Origin: Paenibacillus sp. JNUCC32
GTDB lineage: Bacteria; Bacillota; Bacilli; Paenibacillales; Paenibacillaceae
Assembly (NCBI RefSeq): GCF_014863545.1
Contig: NZ_CP062260.1
Span: forward strand, 682,001 to 746,000
Direction of reading: 5' to 3'
DNA: 64,000 nucleotides
Below the pieces are notes generated by a model. It was given only the letters and a program-made list of their open reading frames with translations. It did no database searches and had not been told where the DNA came from. The position numbers and the translations under genes are program-made. Below are positions 9,227 to 17,588 of this stretch, in pieces (within the stretch, counting starts at the first letter, position 1; each line of letters starts with the position of its first letter).

Positions 9227-9290
9227 ATAAAACGAACGGCCTTCCGCGCAAGAGTCCCGGTGATTCAGAGTTTCATGCTTGGAAGGCTGT
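9227..9290 (-). terminator. Candidate terminator of the chemoreceptor gene
   Basis: Arms ACGGCCTTCC (9236-9245) and GGAAGGCTGT (9281-9290) pair across a 35-base loop. On the minus strand the second arm is followed by a short T-rich stretch. Confidence 0.55.
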
Positions 9291-9307
9291 TTATATGTTG
9301 CGCTATA

Positions 9308-11548
9308 TTATCGGATGCGGGCATCGGTGAGTTTGAATTGACCTACCAGCTGCTGCATCGATTTCGCTATGGCTTCGACATTGCCTGAGGTGTACCTTAC
9401 GCTTTCGATTTCCTGCGACAGCTCCTGCACTTTGCTCTCCACATCCTTGGAAATCTTTCGGTTATCCTTGCTGACCGAAGCGATTTTCTCCATCAGCTGA
9501 ACCACTTCATCTACGGCCTGGTGCTTGCGGAGATCGTCTTCGGCTGCGGCGGCAAGCAGCTCGGAAGCCGCGGAAACCAGCAGGTTTCCTTCTTCCACGA
9601 CCCGGGTCCCTTCCTTCATCGAGAGCACGGCGTGCTGGGCGTCCTGATAGATATGACCGATAATCCGGTGGACCTCTTCCGTGGACTGTCTGGTCAGTTC
9701 GGACAGCTTGCGGATTTCGGTTGCAACGACGGCAAAACCTTGTCCGTGTTCTCCGACCCGTGCCGCTTCAATGGAAGCATTCAGGGCCAGCAAATGGGTT
9801 TGGGAGGATATTTGTTCGATCGCGTGCAGTACGCCTGTAACTTCCTGAACGGTTCCCATGAACGTGCGGATGGTCTGATTGGTTTCCTCGACTTTCGCAG
9901 AAATATGAGACATCTTGTCTCCGATCCGGACGACTTCATTCTTGGCCACATCAATCTGCTCATTTGCTTGCCGTTCCAGCTGGCGGAGCGTCTCCCGCAT
10001 CCGTTCCGCGCTGTCCTTCACGGCATCGATATCCTGCAGCTGGCTGCGCATGCTGCGGATCATCTCGCTAATGTTGCTGCTGACACGCCGTGCGGAAGTA
10101 ACGGTGACGGCGGTGGTGTCGTTCATTACCTGTTGGCTGGAGGAAACATCGCCTGCCGTCAACTTCACCTGCATCATGATGCTTTCCAGCGAATCGATCA
10201 TATTGTTGATCCATTTGGCTAATTCGCGCGTTTCATCCTGATCGAAATGGCGGGGGTCCAGCCGCTGCGTCAGATCTCCGCTGCCCTCGGCATTCAAGCG
10301 GATGAAGCGGTTGAGGCTGCGTAGACGATCCGCGATTCGTCCAATTTCTTTATGGCCGACCAGGGAAGAGGTGAGAAGGCCGGTGACCAAACAGGCTAAC
10401 CCTCCCGCCATGGCTGCGAATGCCGGAGATAAATAAACAGCCGTAATAAAAACAATGACAGCCGTCAGGAGGCTCGAGATAAGGGTAGACAAGCCATGGA
10501 GCTTAGCATGTCTGAAGCGAATGCCGCGAATACGGTAAACCTCTTCGAGATCCCCTTCGCACATCATCCCCCAAACATCCGGACAATGGGGCAGGCGGAA
10601 CGTCACACCTTTTCCGATCACCGGAATGTGGCGGTAATCGGAATAACCGGGGAAGTCCACGAACAGATTGCTTCCGTTCGCGATGGTGTTGGCTACGCCT
10701 GGATGAAGCTGACCCGTTGCCGGGTCGGTGAACATCAGCTCCAGCTCCGTATGTTCCTGTACCGACACGGTCCCCCAGTCGGTCGTTACACCGTCCTTCA
10801 GGTTCTCCCCGTGTGTGAAGGTCCGGTCTTCAAAGCGGCTTCTGGAAAGGGCCGTGCCCGGAGCAATATGGCGATTCATCTCGGGCTTGGCCATGAATAT
10901 ATAGTTGTCGCCGGAATCGGGATAGACGTGGCCGGATTCCCGCTGAATTAAATCCCCGATCACGTCGTTTGGCACCCGGCCGCAGAGGATGCCGGCGAAC
11001 GTATCGTCGACGTAAATGGCATTCATGAACAGCAGCGTCATTTTGTCGTGAAAAGCAGAGGAGCGGGGACCGATAGTGAACGTGACGGAATCCGCATACG
11101 GCCCGAAGAGCAATTTGCCGGTATCCGAGCCGGCGAGATGAATGATTGCCTGTCCCAATGGACTGCTCTTGCTGTAGCTGGTTCCAACGTGCGGAGCGTA
11201 TGTAGAGTACGTGACCTCACCCGAAGGGTTCAGCAAGAATAATTCCGTGAAATCGGCAGCGCGCGAGTACAAAGCGGAGAAGAGTTGCTCCTGGCTCAAT
11301 GGGGCACTAGTAGAGAAGAGATGAGAATGCTCGCCGCCGACTAATGAACCATGGGGCTTGTCCTTGTCCAGCTGCTCCTTCAGTCGATCCAGATGTCCCC
11401 AATATTCATGGCTCCAGGAGAACAGCAGCTCTTTGCGCGTCTCGGCAATGCCTTCGAATATGTCTTCGATGTCTTCCTTCAATTTACGATTCAGACGCCA
11501 TGAAATCCAAAGCGGAAGTCCTTGGCGATACCCAAGCCAGTCAAACAT
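9308..11548 (-). CDS. Methyl-accepting chemotaxis protein with N-terminal cytosolic Cache-like sensor
   Basis: This 746-residue chemoreceptor has the hallmark MCP tip at about residues 575-610 (LALNASIEAARVGEHGQGFA), flanked by long coiled coils, and would signal through CheA/CheW. A HAMP-like segment (IADRLRSLNRFI) precedes it. The layout is unusual: no hydrophobic helix lies before the roughly 300-residue sensor-like region, which includes a PDC/Cache-like stretch (TELFLLNPSGEVTYST). The only two membrane helices form a hairpin at about 352-400, after the sensor. The sensor would therefore be cytoplasmic. The ATG at 11548 is chosen because GGGGGAGA lies just upstream; an earlier in-frame TTG lies upstream of that site. 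Confidence 0.88.
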   Translation of the reverse strand: MFDWLGYRQGLPLWISWRLNRKLKEDIEDIFEGIAETRKELLFSWSHEYWGHLDRLKEQLDKDKPHGSLVGGEHSHLFSTSAPLSQEQLFSALYSRAADFTELFLLNPSGEVTYSTYAPHVGTSYSKSSPLGQAIIHLAGSDTGKLLFGPYADSVTFTIGPRSSAFHDKMTLLFMNAIYVDDTFAGILCGRVPNDVIGDLIQRESGHVYPDSGDNYIFMAKPEMNRHIAPGTALSRSRFEDRTFTHGENLKDGVTTDWGTVSVQEHTELELMFTDPATGQLHPGVANTIANGSNLFVDFPGYSDYRHIPVIGKGVTFRLPHCPDVWGMMCEGDLEEVYRIRGIRFRHAKLHGLSTLISSLLTAVIVFITAVYLSPAFAAMAGGLACLVTGLLTSSLVGHKEIGRIADRLRSLNRFIRLNAEGSGDLTQRLDPRHFDQDETRELAKWINNMIDSLESIMMQVKLTAGDVSSSQQVMNDTTAVTVTSARRVSSNISEMIRSMRSQLQDIDAVKDSAERMRETLRQLERQANEQIDVAKNEVVRIGDKMSHISAKVEETNQTIRTFMGTVQEVTGVLHAIEQISSQTHLLALNASIEAARVGEHGQGFAVVATEIRKLSELTRQSTEEVHRIIGHIYQDAQHAVLSMKEGTRVVEEGNLLVSAASELLAAAAEDDLRKHQAVDEVVQLMEKIASVSKDNRKISKDVESKVQELSQEIESVRYTSGNVEAIAKSMQQLVGQFKLTDARIR

Positions 11549-11735
11549 AACGATCTCCCCCAATTCCCATTTGATTCATCCATCTTTATGTATGTTAGAT
11601 ATACTACCATAATTTTCGGAAAAATCGACTAAAAATTTTGAAAAAAATGATGCTTTTTTCATATTAATGTTAGTTTTTATGACGTAAAAATGGGTTCGAA
11701 GGCCTGGAATCAGGATTCTATAGGCCAGGCGCCCA

Positions 11736-11766
11736 ACAAAAAACAGCTCCTATTTAAAGAGCTGTT
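11736..11766 (-). terminator. Rho-independent terminator overlapping the amidase stop
   Basis: On the minus strand, AACAGCTC pairs with GAGCTGTT, followed by a run of T. The first arm lies inside the last codons of the amidase gene, so the stop codon (11754) is part of the hairpin. Confidence 0.85.
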
Positions 11767-12557
11767 AAATAACTGATAATCCCGTCAGCAATGGCTTCGG
11801 CAATCATCATTTGGCCGTTACGGCTAGTCAATAATTTCCGGTCCTCCATATTGCTGAGGAAGCCGGTTTCCACGATGACGGCAGGTACTTGGGTTTGATT
11901 AAGCAGATAATAAGGCTTGCCTACCATGATGCCATTGTTGTTGCGATATACCAAATTCAATTGTTCCTGAATGGTTTCCGCGAGCAAGGTGCTTCGGCCC
12001 TCGGATTGATGCAGTACGATGCCGCCGCGCTTGGACGCATTTTTTCCCCAATTCACGTGAACGCTGACTACCAGCTTGGTCGGGATTTCGCTGCTGAGCT
12101 GCTTGCGCTGCGACAGATCGCGGCGATGCCTGGAGGAGCTTCGATGCCAGCGGTTATCGTCGCTTAGCGCGTAATCGGCGTCGCGATTCAGCACGGCATG
12201 ATAGCCTTCCTTGCGTAGCAGCATGAACAGTCTGCGTGAAATGGCCAGATTGATATCTTTTTCGAGAATGTCTCCATGCGACGTTCCGCCGTCGATTCCG
12301 CCATGGCCCACATCGATCAGCACGACATCATGTGCAAATGGGTGGAGGTGTCTAAGCTGTGATTGGTCGATTTCCCGTCCTGAGGAATGGGTTGATTCCG
12401 GCGTTTCGGACATAAGCTGGGCTGCCGGCATCACTTTCGGATGAACGGCATGTGCTGGAAGCTTCAGTGCCTGCTTCTTTACTGGGCTTGCTTCCGTGAC
12501 AGAACCGGGGAGTACCAGCGTCAAGAGAAGCAAACATACTCCTGCTGACTTAATCAT
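11754..12557 (-). CDS. N-acetylmuramoyl-L-alanine amidase (Amidase_3, CwlD-like), exported
   Basis: Amidase_3 enzymes are zinc hydrolases cleaving the amide bond between MurNAc and the stem peptide. After a signal peptide (AGVCLLLLTLVLPGSVTEA) and a spacer, the catalytic domain begins at about residue 77 with VVLIDVGHGGIDGG (first Zn His). It continues with the second Zn ligand Glu (LEKDINL), SVHVNW (third Zn ligand) and the catalytic Glu in VIVETGFLSN. The length of 267 fits CwlD-type amidases. CwlD makes cortex muramic lactam in spores, but the sequence alone does not assign this copy to sporulation. The gene is monocistronic. Confidence 0.9.
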   Translation of the reverse strand: MIKSAGVCLLLLTLVLPGSVTEASPVKKQALKLPAHAVHPKVMPAAQLMSETPESTHSSGREIDQSQLRHLHPFAHDVVLIDVGHGGIDGGTSHGDILEKDINLAISRRLFMLLRKEGYHAVLNRDADYALSDDNRWHRSSSRHRRDLSQRKQLSSEIPTKLVVSVHVNWGKNASKRGGIVLHQSEGRSTLLAETIQEQLNLVYRNNNGIMVGKPYYLLNQTQVPAVIVETGFLSNMEDRKLLTSRNGQMMIAEAIADGIISYLTAL

Positions 12558-12704
12558 GAGGGATTCCTTCTTTCACGTAAAATTTCGGCTTTATTAGAAT
12601 GTGCATTAGGCAGAAAAATCATGCCGTTAAACAGGAGTCTAGAATCGGTCGGAATGGAGCACACTGATACTGGGAAGCGGATAAACCATAAGGAGTTGAT
12701 TCGT

Positions 12705-12896
12705 ATGGCAAGCGGAGATGAATTGATCAAATATATTACCGAACGCGTGGTTAACTATATAGATACGCCTAAGGAAGTTCGGCGCAGGGCGAAGGTGAAG
12801 GAATCCTGGACCACAAGGTGGTTCGGCATGATTCCGTTCTCCATGTCGCTGTGGAAAGACGACGTATCCTCCAAGCGCAAAAAAAGGCAAAAGTAA
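12705..12896 (+). CDS. yqzE: YqzE family small protein
   Basis: This 63-residue protein matches the YqzE pattern: an N-terminal helix with YITERVVNYIDTPKEVRRR and the family hallmark TRWFGMIPFSMSLW, with a basic tail. YqzE lies near the comG operon in Bacillus, and its function is unknown. The start at 12705 (MASGDEL) follows AAGGAG at a nine-base spacing and gives the normal family length; a longer frame from 12621 adds unrelated sequence. Confidence 0.85.
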   Translation: MASGDELIKYITERVVNYIDTPKEVRRRAKVKESWTTRWFGMIPFSMSLWKDDVSSKRKKRQK

Positions 12897-13072
12897 AGCT
12901 GCTGCTGTTCATTTGCTGTATGTTCCTTAACGAAATCAGCTATTGTACAGCGTGCGCACGGCACCCTGTGCAGCCAGATGCCAGACTTGGGGCATGTTTT
13001 TGCATTGTATTGGCTGGCAGCCTACGCTTGGAAGTACGGAAGTACGCACTGAAAAAAACAGGTGAAACGATG

Positions 13073-13108
13073 AAGGACGCGAGCCCTGATCAGGGCCGCG
13101 TCCTTTTG
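13073..13108 (+). terminator. Strong rho-independent terminator
   Basis: The GGACGCG..GCCCT arm pairs with AGGGC..CGCGTCC around GATC and is followed by TTTT. It lies about 180 bases after yqzE; no other gene is visible between 12897 and 13194. Confidence 0.8.
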
Positions 13109-13194
13109 TCCGTCTGGGATGCTGAAGGCATGAGGGCTTATGGTTGGTTCGCATGAATGACGGACTTGTTAGCCCGCTTACTTGTACTTTCGCG

Positions 13195-14310
13195 TCATTT
13201 GGGTTGAGCATAGAACTGGCCTTGTCCGATCAAGCGGGATGCCGGCAGGAAACGGAAGGTATCTGTGTTCCGCAATGGAACCGACACATAGAGCGCTGCC
13301 GAATGCTTCTGAATCCCTGTCGACCAGCGGTGCCACCCGTTTAAGGTAAAAGGGGCTCCGAAAGCGGCGTTGCTATTTTTGGACTTGAATATCAGGCTGG
13401 AGTGCTCCTGCAGCAATTTACGCAGATCGGCACTGCTTCGGGCCGTCAGATTGCTTGAGGTCAGCCACAGCAGATTATCGTAAGGATCCCGGGCATCGCC
13501 GGCTGCAATGGTTGGCGCTCCGGCAATCCAGCGAGCGGATGAAGTTACCAATCCCTTGCTTGCCGCCGGCATCGAAGCCGATGCCGGCTTGACCGCCGTC
13601 GTTGTCTGCTTGAGTTCTTCCGGAAGGACTTCGCTATTCAGTGCACTGATATAAACCGGCTTCTTGCCGGGAAGCTGAACCTGCCAGACAGGGGATACGT
13701 CATACAGCTTGCGCACGCTGCTTCCCTTCGGCAAAGATCCGCCGGCCTTCAGAAATCCCTCGGCCGCAAGCCGTTCATTCAGCGGTGCTTGACTGTAGGG
13801 AAGGGTGGAGCCGATCCCGTATTCGCTCAAGATATATCCACCGTCTTCTCCTGCGCTGATAATCATGTAGCCCTGAGGCAGTCCCTGATCGGAAATCGTG
13901 ACCAGCCAGCCGTGGGTGCCCGGACCAAGTGGGGTGAATTCCAGCTCTGCTCCGTCCCAGGCAGTAAATGGCGCATGCACCGATAGTTGATCCACGGTCT
14001 GTTCTGCAAAGTCTACCAAACTTTCCGGTACTTGAGCCCGGGCGCTGCTGTAGGCGAGGCTGGATGCAGACTGGACTGCAAGCAGAGCGTCTGCCGCACG
14101 GACGGCGCTCGCAGGATTGGGGGTGTCTGCTTCACGAGCCGCAGCCATGCCTGCCTGCGGGTGGGTCGTGCTGAACCACAGGAGTGCCGTTACGATGACG
14201 GAGGCAGACCACCTTCGATATTGGATAAAGCGTTTGTTGTCGATTGATTTAGGTTTGCGCTTGTTGTCCTTGTCATCCTGGTAATGGGGTTCCATGTTCC
14301 ACAGCTTCAA
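13195..14310 (-). CDS. Hypothetical exported or membrane-anchored protein (371 aa)
   Basis: The basic N-terminus is followed by one hydrophobic helix (SASVIVTALLWFSTTH), then an Ala-rich extracellular region. The middle contains GYMIISAGEDGGYILSEYGIGSTLPY, which recalls the propeptide/inhibitor fold of C10/C47 cysteine proteases (the 'GY-I-S-...-P-LGYS' pattern), but no catalytic domain is present. The remainder has no motif I know. A TTG at 14310 is proposed because AAAGGCGG lies eight bases upstream; the ATG at 14346 has no ribosome site. It could be a cell-surface or spore-associated protein. Function unknown. Confidence 0.6.
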   Translation of the reverse strand: MKLWNMEPHYQDDKDNKRKPKSIDNKRFIQYRRWSASVIVTALLWFSTTHPQAGMAAAREADTPNPASAVRAADALLAVQSASSLAYSSARAQVPESLVDFAEQTVDQLSVHAPFTAWDGAELEFTPLGPGTHGWLVTISDQGLPQGYMIISAGEDGGYILSEYGIGSTLPYSQAPLNERLAAEGFLKAGGSLPKGSSVRKLYDVSPVWQVQLPGKKPVYISALNSEVLPEELKQTTTAVKPASASMPAASKGLVTSSARWIAGAPTIAAGDARDPYDNLLWLTSSNLTARSSADLRKLLQEHSSLIFKSKNSNAAFGAPFTLNGWHRWSTGIQKHSAALYVSVPLRNTDTFRFLPASRLIGQGQFYAQPK

Positions 14311-14455
14311 ATCGCTAACCGCCTTTCCTTGGCCCTTACGCGCCATGGATGTGATGGAATCATCATATCGGACAAGCTCTGCAAAGGCTGTTGCAAGCTG
14401 TCGCGGCAGGGGAAGGGAGAATGGTTCTTTTTTTGCCTGCTTTTGTAGAGAGGCG

Positions 14456-15418
14456 TCATGAAGTCGCGCCCACGGGCGAACACAGATGAAACAGACCGCA
14501 GGTTATGGCGGACAGGCTCACTTTCGGCTCGTACTGCCACTGCATTTCCGACCGGCGGTTCTTGTACTGCTCCTCGATTTGCGCCTTTTTCTCTTCGTCC
14601 TGCTCTTTGAGCAAATCCTCGTAGTAGCCGTCGATGACCATCAGCTCGTCTTCGAGGCGTTCCTTAGCTTTCGCCGCCCAATCGTAATCCAGCTTGCTCA
14701 GTTTGTTGATCAGATGATTCTCCAGGGCAGCTACGGCCTGCTCAAGGGTGAGAGCCGCCGGTCTGACGTGAACGCTCTCGGGCAGGCGTGGAGTCAATTC
14801 GCGCCCATGCAGAATGGCGGGGAAGTCTTCGGTAATCGCGCGGCTGGACAGCGAGATTCCGAGAAAAAACAATTCCTCGCGCTTCAGATCGCAGCTGAAC
14901 TCCACCTTGAAGCAGACGCCCAGCCACTGCTCATAAGGCGTGGAACGGCCCCTGGGACGCGGTTCGGCATCCCGCTGCTGGAACAGATACACGCATTTGC
15001 CCTCTTCGCGGGAGGCATTCCAAATCTGGGCGAGCCGGCTGCTGCCGTAGCCGATATTCTCCCGCTGAATCCGGCCTGGCCCCAAGATCGGCAGCACCGG
15101 GGCGTTCCCGTAATAGCGCGCCAGCAGCGGATCCTGCGCAGGTGCGTTGAGCTGGGTTTTGGCTTTGGCTTCTTCCGCCTTGGCGAGCCGTTCGTCGTAT
15201 TTTTCCGGATCAAACACGAAGTTGAACGACAGCGTTTCGGCGGGAGCCCCGGTACGTTCCACGAACCCCCAGTAATAGGGGCGGTTGGTGAGCATTTTGT
15301 CGGCCTGCGGCGACAGTTTCACGGTGACATGCTCGGGCGATTTTTCGATGACGGTGCATTCGGTGGCTTCCAAATAGGCCATGAAGTGCTGCTGCACCTC
15401 CTGCGGCGTCATGGTCAT
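14456..15418 (-). CDS. yqhG: YqhG family protein
   Basis: This 320-residue soluble protein begins MTMTPQEVQQHFMAYLEATEC and has the YqhG core segment NRPYYWGFVERTG plus a coiled C-terminal third. In Bacillus, yqhG lies directly downstream of the SNF2-type helicase yqhH, the same order as here. The function is unknown; conserved pairing suggests it works with the helicase. The start at 15418 is two bases beyond the yqhH stop, with a GAGGAAG site inside the end of yqhH, so the genes are coupled. A longer upstream frame is only yqhH read out of frame. Confidence 0.85.
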   Translation of the reverse strand: MTMTPQEVQQHFMAYLEATECTVIEKSPEHVTVKLSPQADKMLTNRPYYWGFVERTGAPAETLSFNFVFDPEKYDERLAKAEEAKAKTQLNAPAQDPLLARYYGNAPVLPILGPGRIQRENIGYGSSRLAQIWNASREEGKCVYLFQQRDAEPRPRGRSTPYEQWLGVCFKVEFSCDLKREELFFLGISLSSRAITEDFPAILHGRELTPRLPESVHVRPAALTLEQAVAALENHLINKLSKLDYDWAAKAKERLEDELMVIDGYYEDLLKEQDEEKKAQIEEQYKNRRSEMQWQYEPKVSLSAITCGLFHLCSPVGATS

Positions 15419-15419
15419 A

Positions 15420-17177
15420 TTAGGCTTCTTCCTCTCTGAGAGTTTCTTCGGCCGTGCTTTCCAGCTCGACGTCCTGCTTGATATGGTGAATGGAGTCGCC
15501 CAATGTGCTGATGCGCTGGCGGATTTCATCATCATTGCCGGACTCCAGCATGATTTTGTACAGGCTCTTCTCGATCGATTCCTTCTTCTCGAAGCGCTCC
15601 AGGATAACGTCAAGCCCGCCGATGACCATCTCGAACATATTGATCTTCTCGTGCAGCAGGTTCAGGATATGCTCCTCGATGGTTCCCGAAGTCGACAGGT
15701 TGTAGATCTTCACGTCATTGGTCTGGCCTAGACGGTGCACGCGTCCGATCCGCTGCTCGACCCGCATCGGATTCCAGGGCAGGTCAAAATTGATCATATG
15801 GTGGCAGAATTGCAGGTTGATGCCTTCGCCGCCGGCTTCCGTCGCGATCATGACCTGCGCCTTGCCGCGGAAAAGGTCCATCATCCAGTCCTTCTTCCCG
15901 CGGTTCATGCCGCCCCGGTATGGGACGGAGACCAGCCCGTGATCGCGGAAATAATTGAGCAAGTATTCCTGCGTGGCCCGATATTCCGTGAACACGATGA
16001 CCTTCTCGTTCATTTGCTGAATGAGCTCGATGGCTTTTTCCGCCTTGGTGTTTGCTTTGATGGCCTTGATGAGATAGACCAGCTCCCAAATTTTATCGCG
16101 CAACGGAGAGTCCTCCGGCAGCTTCTTGGACAGATTAACAAGGGTCACGAAGACGGCATCCCGGCTGCTGCATACTTCCCGCTGCAGGGTGACGAGCGAC
16201 AGCATACTGCTTAAATTTCCCCCAGCTGCCTGATACTGATCTTTGACGAAGGACGTAACGCCGTCGTATAATGACTGTTCTTCAGGCGAAAGGCTGAGTC
16301 CCACGTTGCGGACGGACCGCTTCGTGAACTTCACTTCGCCTTCGCCCCGACGGTTGCGGATCATGACCTTGGACAGCTCATCCTTGAGCTGGTCTTGGTT
16401 CTTCGGTCTTCGTTTATCCACGACAAAATTTGCGGCAAACTGTCCCTGGCCGCCAAGCTGGCCCGGTTTCAGCAGCGTGATGAGATTGAAGAGCTCGCTG
16501 AGGTCGTTCTGCACCGGCGTGGCGGTGAGCAGGAGACAGTATTTTTTGCGCAGCTTTTGGATGAATTGATAATTGGATGTTTTCTTGTTCTTGAGCTTGT
16601 GGGCTTCATCGATGATGAGCATGTCGTATTCCTGGTTCAGCAAAATCTCCTGATGCGGATCGCGCTTGGCCGTATCCATGGAGGCGACAACGATGTCATT
16701 GCCCCAGGAGTACGCTTTTTTCTGCGCGACCGCGGGAATGCCGAACTTGGAGTTCAGCTCGCGGACCCATTGGAGAACCAGGGAAGCAGGTACGAGAATC
16801 AGCACTTTGGATACCAGTCCGCGCACGATGTATTCTTTTAAAATAAGACCGGCTTCAATCGTCTTGCCAAGTCCCACCTCATCCGCCAAAATGGCTCTGC
16901 CCGACATCTCGAACAAAACGCGTCTTGCGGTATCGGTCTGATGGGGGAGCGGGGATAAACCGCCAAGGTGCTTGAGGCACTGCAGTTCTTCAAAGCTTGT
17001 AACGAGGCGCGATTTCTCGCCCTCAACGGCAAGCTGGGCCAGACGATAGTCACCCCAAGGGCCTCCTTTGTCCAGTCGGCCAGAGAGATCGTCAAACCAA
17101 GAACGGTCGATCTGCAATGGAACGGGAAGGCGCGGGTCGAAAATCATGCCTGAGTCGGCAGATGGCTGTTGGTTCAT
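15420..17177 (-). CDS. yqhH: SNF2-family DEAD/DEAH helicase, YqhH/RapA-like
   Basis: This 585-residue ATPase has the Swi2/Snf2 motifs in order: Walker A DEVGLGKT (about 95), DEAH in LIIDEAHKLKN (about 187), motif III LLTATPVQN, then the C-terminal RecA lobe with TEAGGEGINLQ and the arginine-finger motif QRIGRVHRLGQ. Such proteins translocate on double-stranded DNA; RapA-like members remodel RNA polymerase, though YqhH lacks an established role. The ATG at 17177 follows AGGAGGAG with optimal spacing. It is the first gene of a two-gene operon with yqhG. Confidence 0.9.
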   Translation of the reverse strand: MNQQPSADSGMIFDPRLPVPLQIDRSWFDDLSGRLDKGGPWGDYRLAQLAVEGEKSRLVTSFEELQCLKHLGGLSPLPHQTDTARRVLFEMSGRAILADEVGLGKTIEAGLILKEYIVRGLVSKVLILVPASLVLQWVRELNSKFGIPAVAQKKAYSWGNDIVVASMDTAKRDPHQEILLNQEYDMLIIDEAHKLKNKKTSNYQFIQKLRKKYCLLLTATPVQNDLSELFNLITLLKPGQLGGQGQFAANFVVDKRRPKNQDQLKDELSKVMIRNRRGEGEVKFTKRSVRNVGLSLSPEEQSLYDGVTSFVKDQYQAAGGNLSSMLSLVTLQREVCSSRDAVFVTLVNLSKKLPEDSPLRDKIWELVYLIKAIKANTKAEKAIELIQQMNEKVIVFTEYRATQEYLLNYFRDHGLVSVPYRGGMNRGKKDWMMDLFRGKAQVMIATEAGGEGINLQFCHHMINFDLPWNPMRVEQRIGRVHRLGQTNDVKIYNLSTSGTIEEHILNLLHEKINMFEMVIGGLDVILERFEKKESIEKSLYKIMLESGNDDEIRQRISTLGDSIHHIKQDVELESTAEETLREEEA

Positions 17178-17426
17178 GTCGATCTCCTCCTGTGATGAAA
17201 GATTCCGGGCCAACGGTGTATATGTAGTATGGACGAAAAAAGAAGTCTTCATAACCTTGCACGGATTCGGGAGCCGCGGAATACCCTATAGAGCGCACGG
17301 CTGCTGGAATTGGATATTTTCATCCTTTTTTTCATAGGGATCAGCGAAAAAGAGAGCGAGAGGAAGAAAGCGGAAGCTTGCGCGCGGGAGCTTGGAACTG
17401 TCGGCTTAATTTTCACATTATCGGCA

Positions 17427-17480
17427 TAGTTAACCTATATATAGTGTAGTATAATGAATAAATAGCACTATATGTGGTGT
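17427..17480 (+). promoter_or_regulatory. nrdJ promoter with two NrdR boxes
   Basis: Two 16-base boxes match the NrdR consensus (ACACTATATATAGTGT-like): AACCTATATATAGTGT at 17432-17447 and GCACTATATGTGGTGT at 17465-17480. Their starts are 33 bases apart, about three helical turns, as is typical for paired NrdR sites. A TATAAT (17450-17455) lies between them. Box 1 covers the -35/-10 spacer and box 2 the start region, so NrdR with bound ATP/dATP should repress nrdJ. Confidence 0.85.
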
Positions 17481-17588
17481 ATATAGTGGTTTTGGATGTT
17501 TGACCGGCTACATAACAGGTTATGTTGTTGGTGAGCACATACTTGGGAATCTTTTAAATTTTATATCTTATATAGGAGGTAGTTGCAC

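Noticed and set aside
9521..10222. Plus-strand frame opposite the chemoreceptor
   Set aside because: Antisense shadow of the MCP signalling domain, with no ribosome site.
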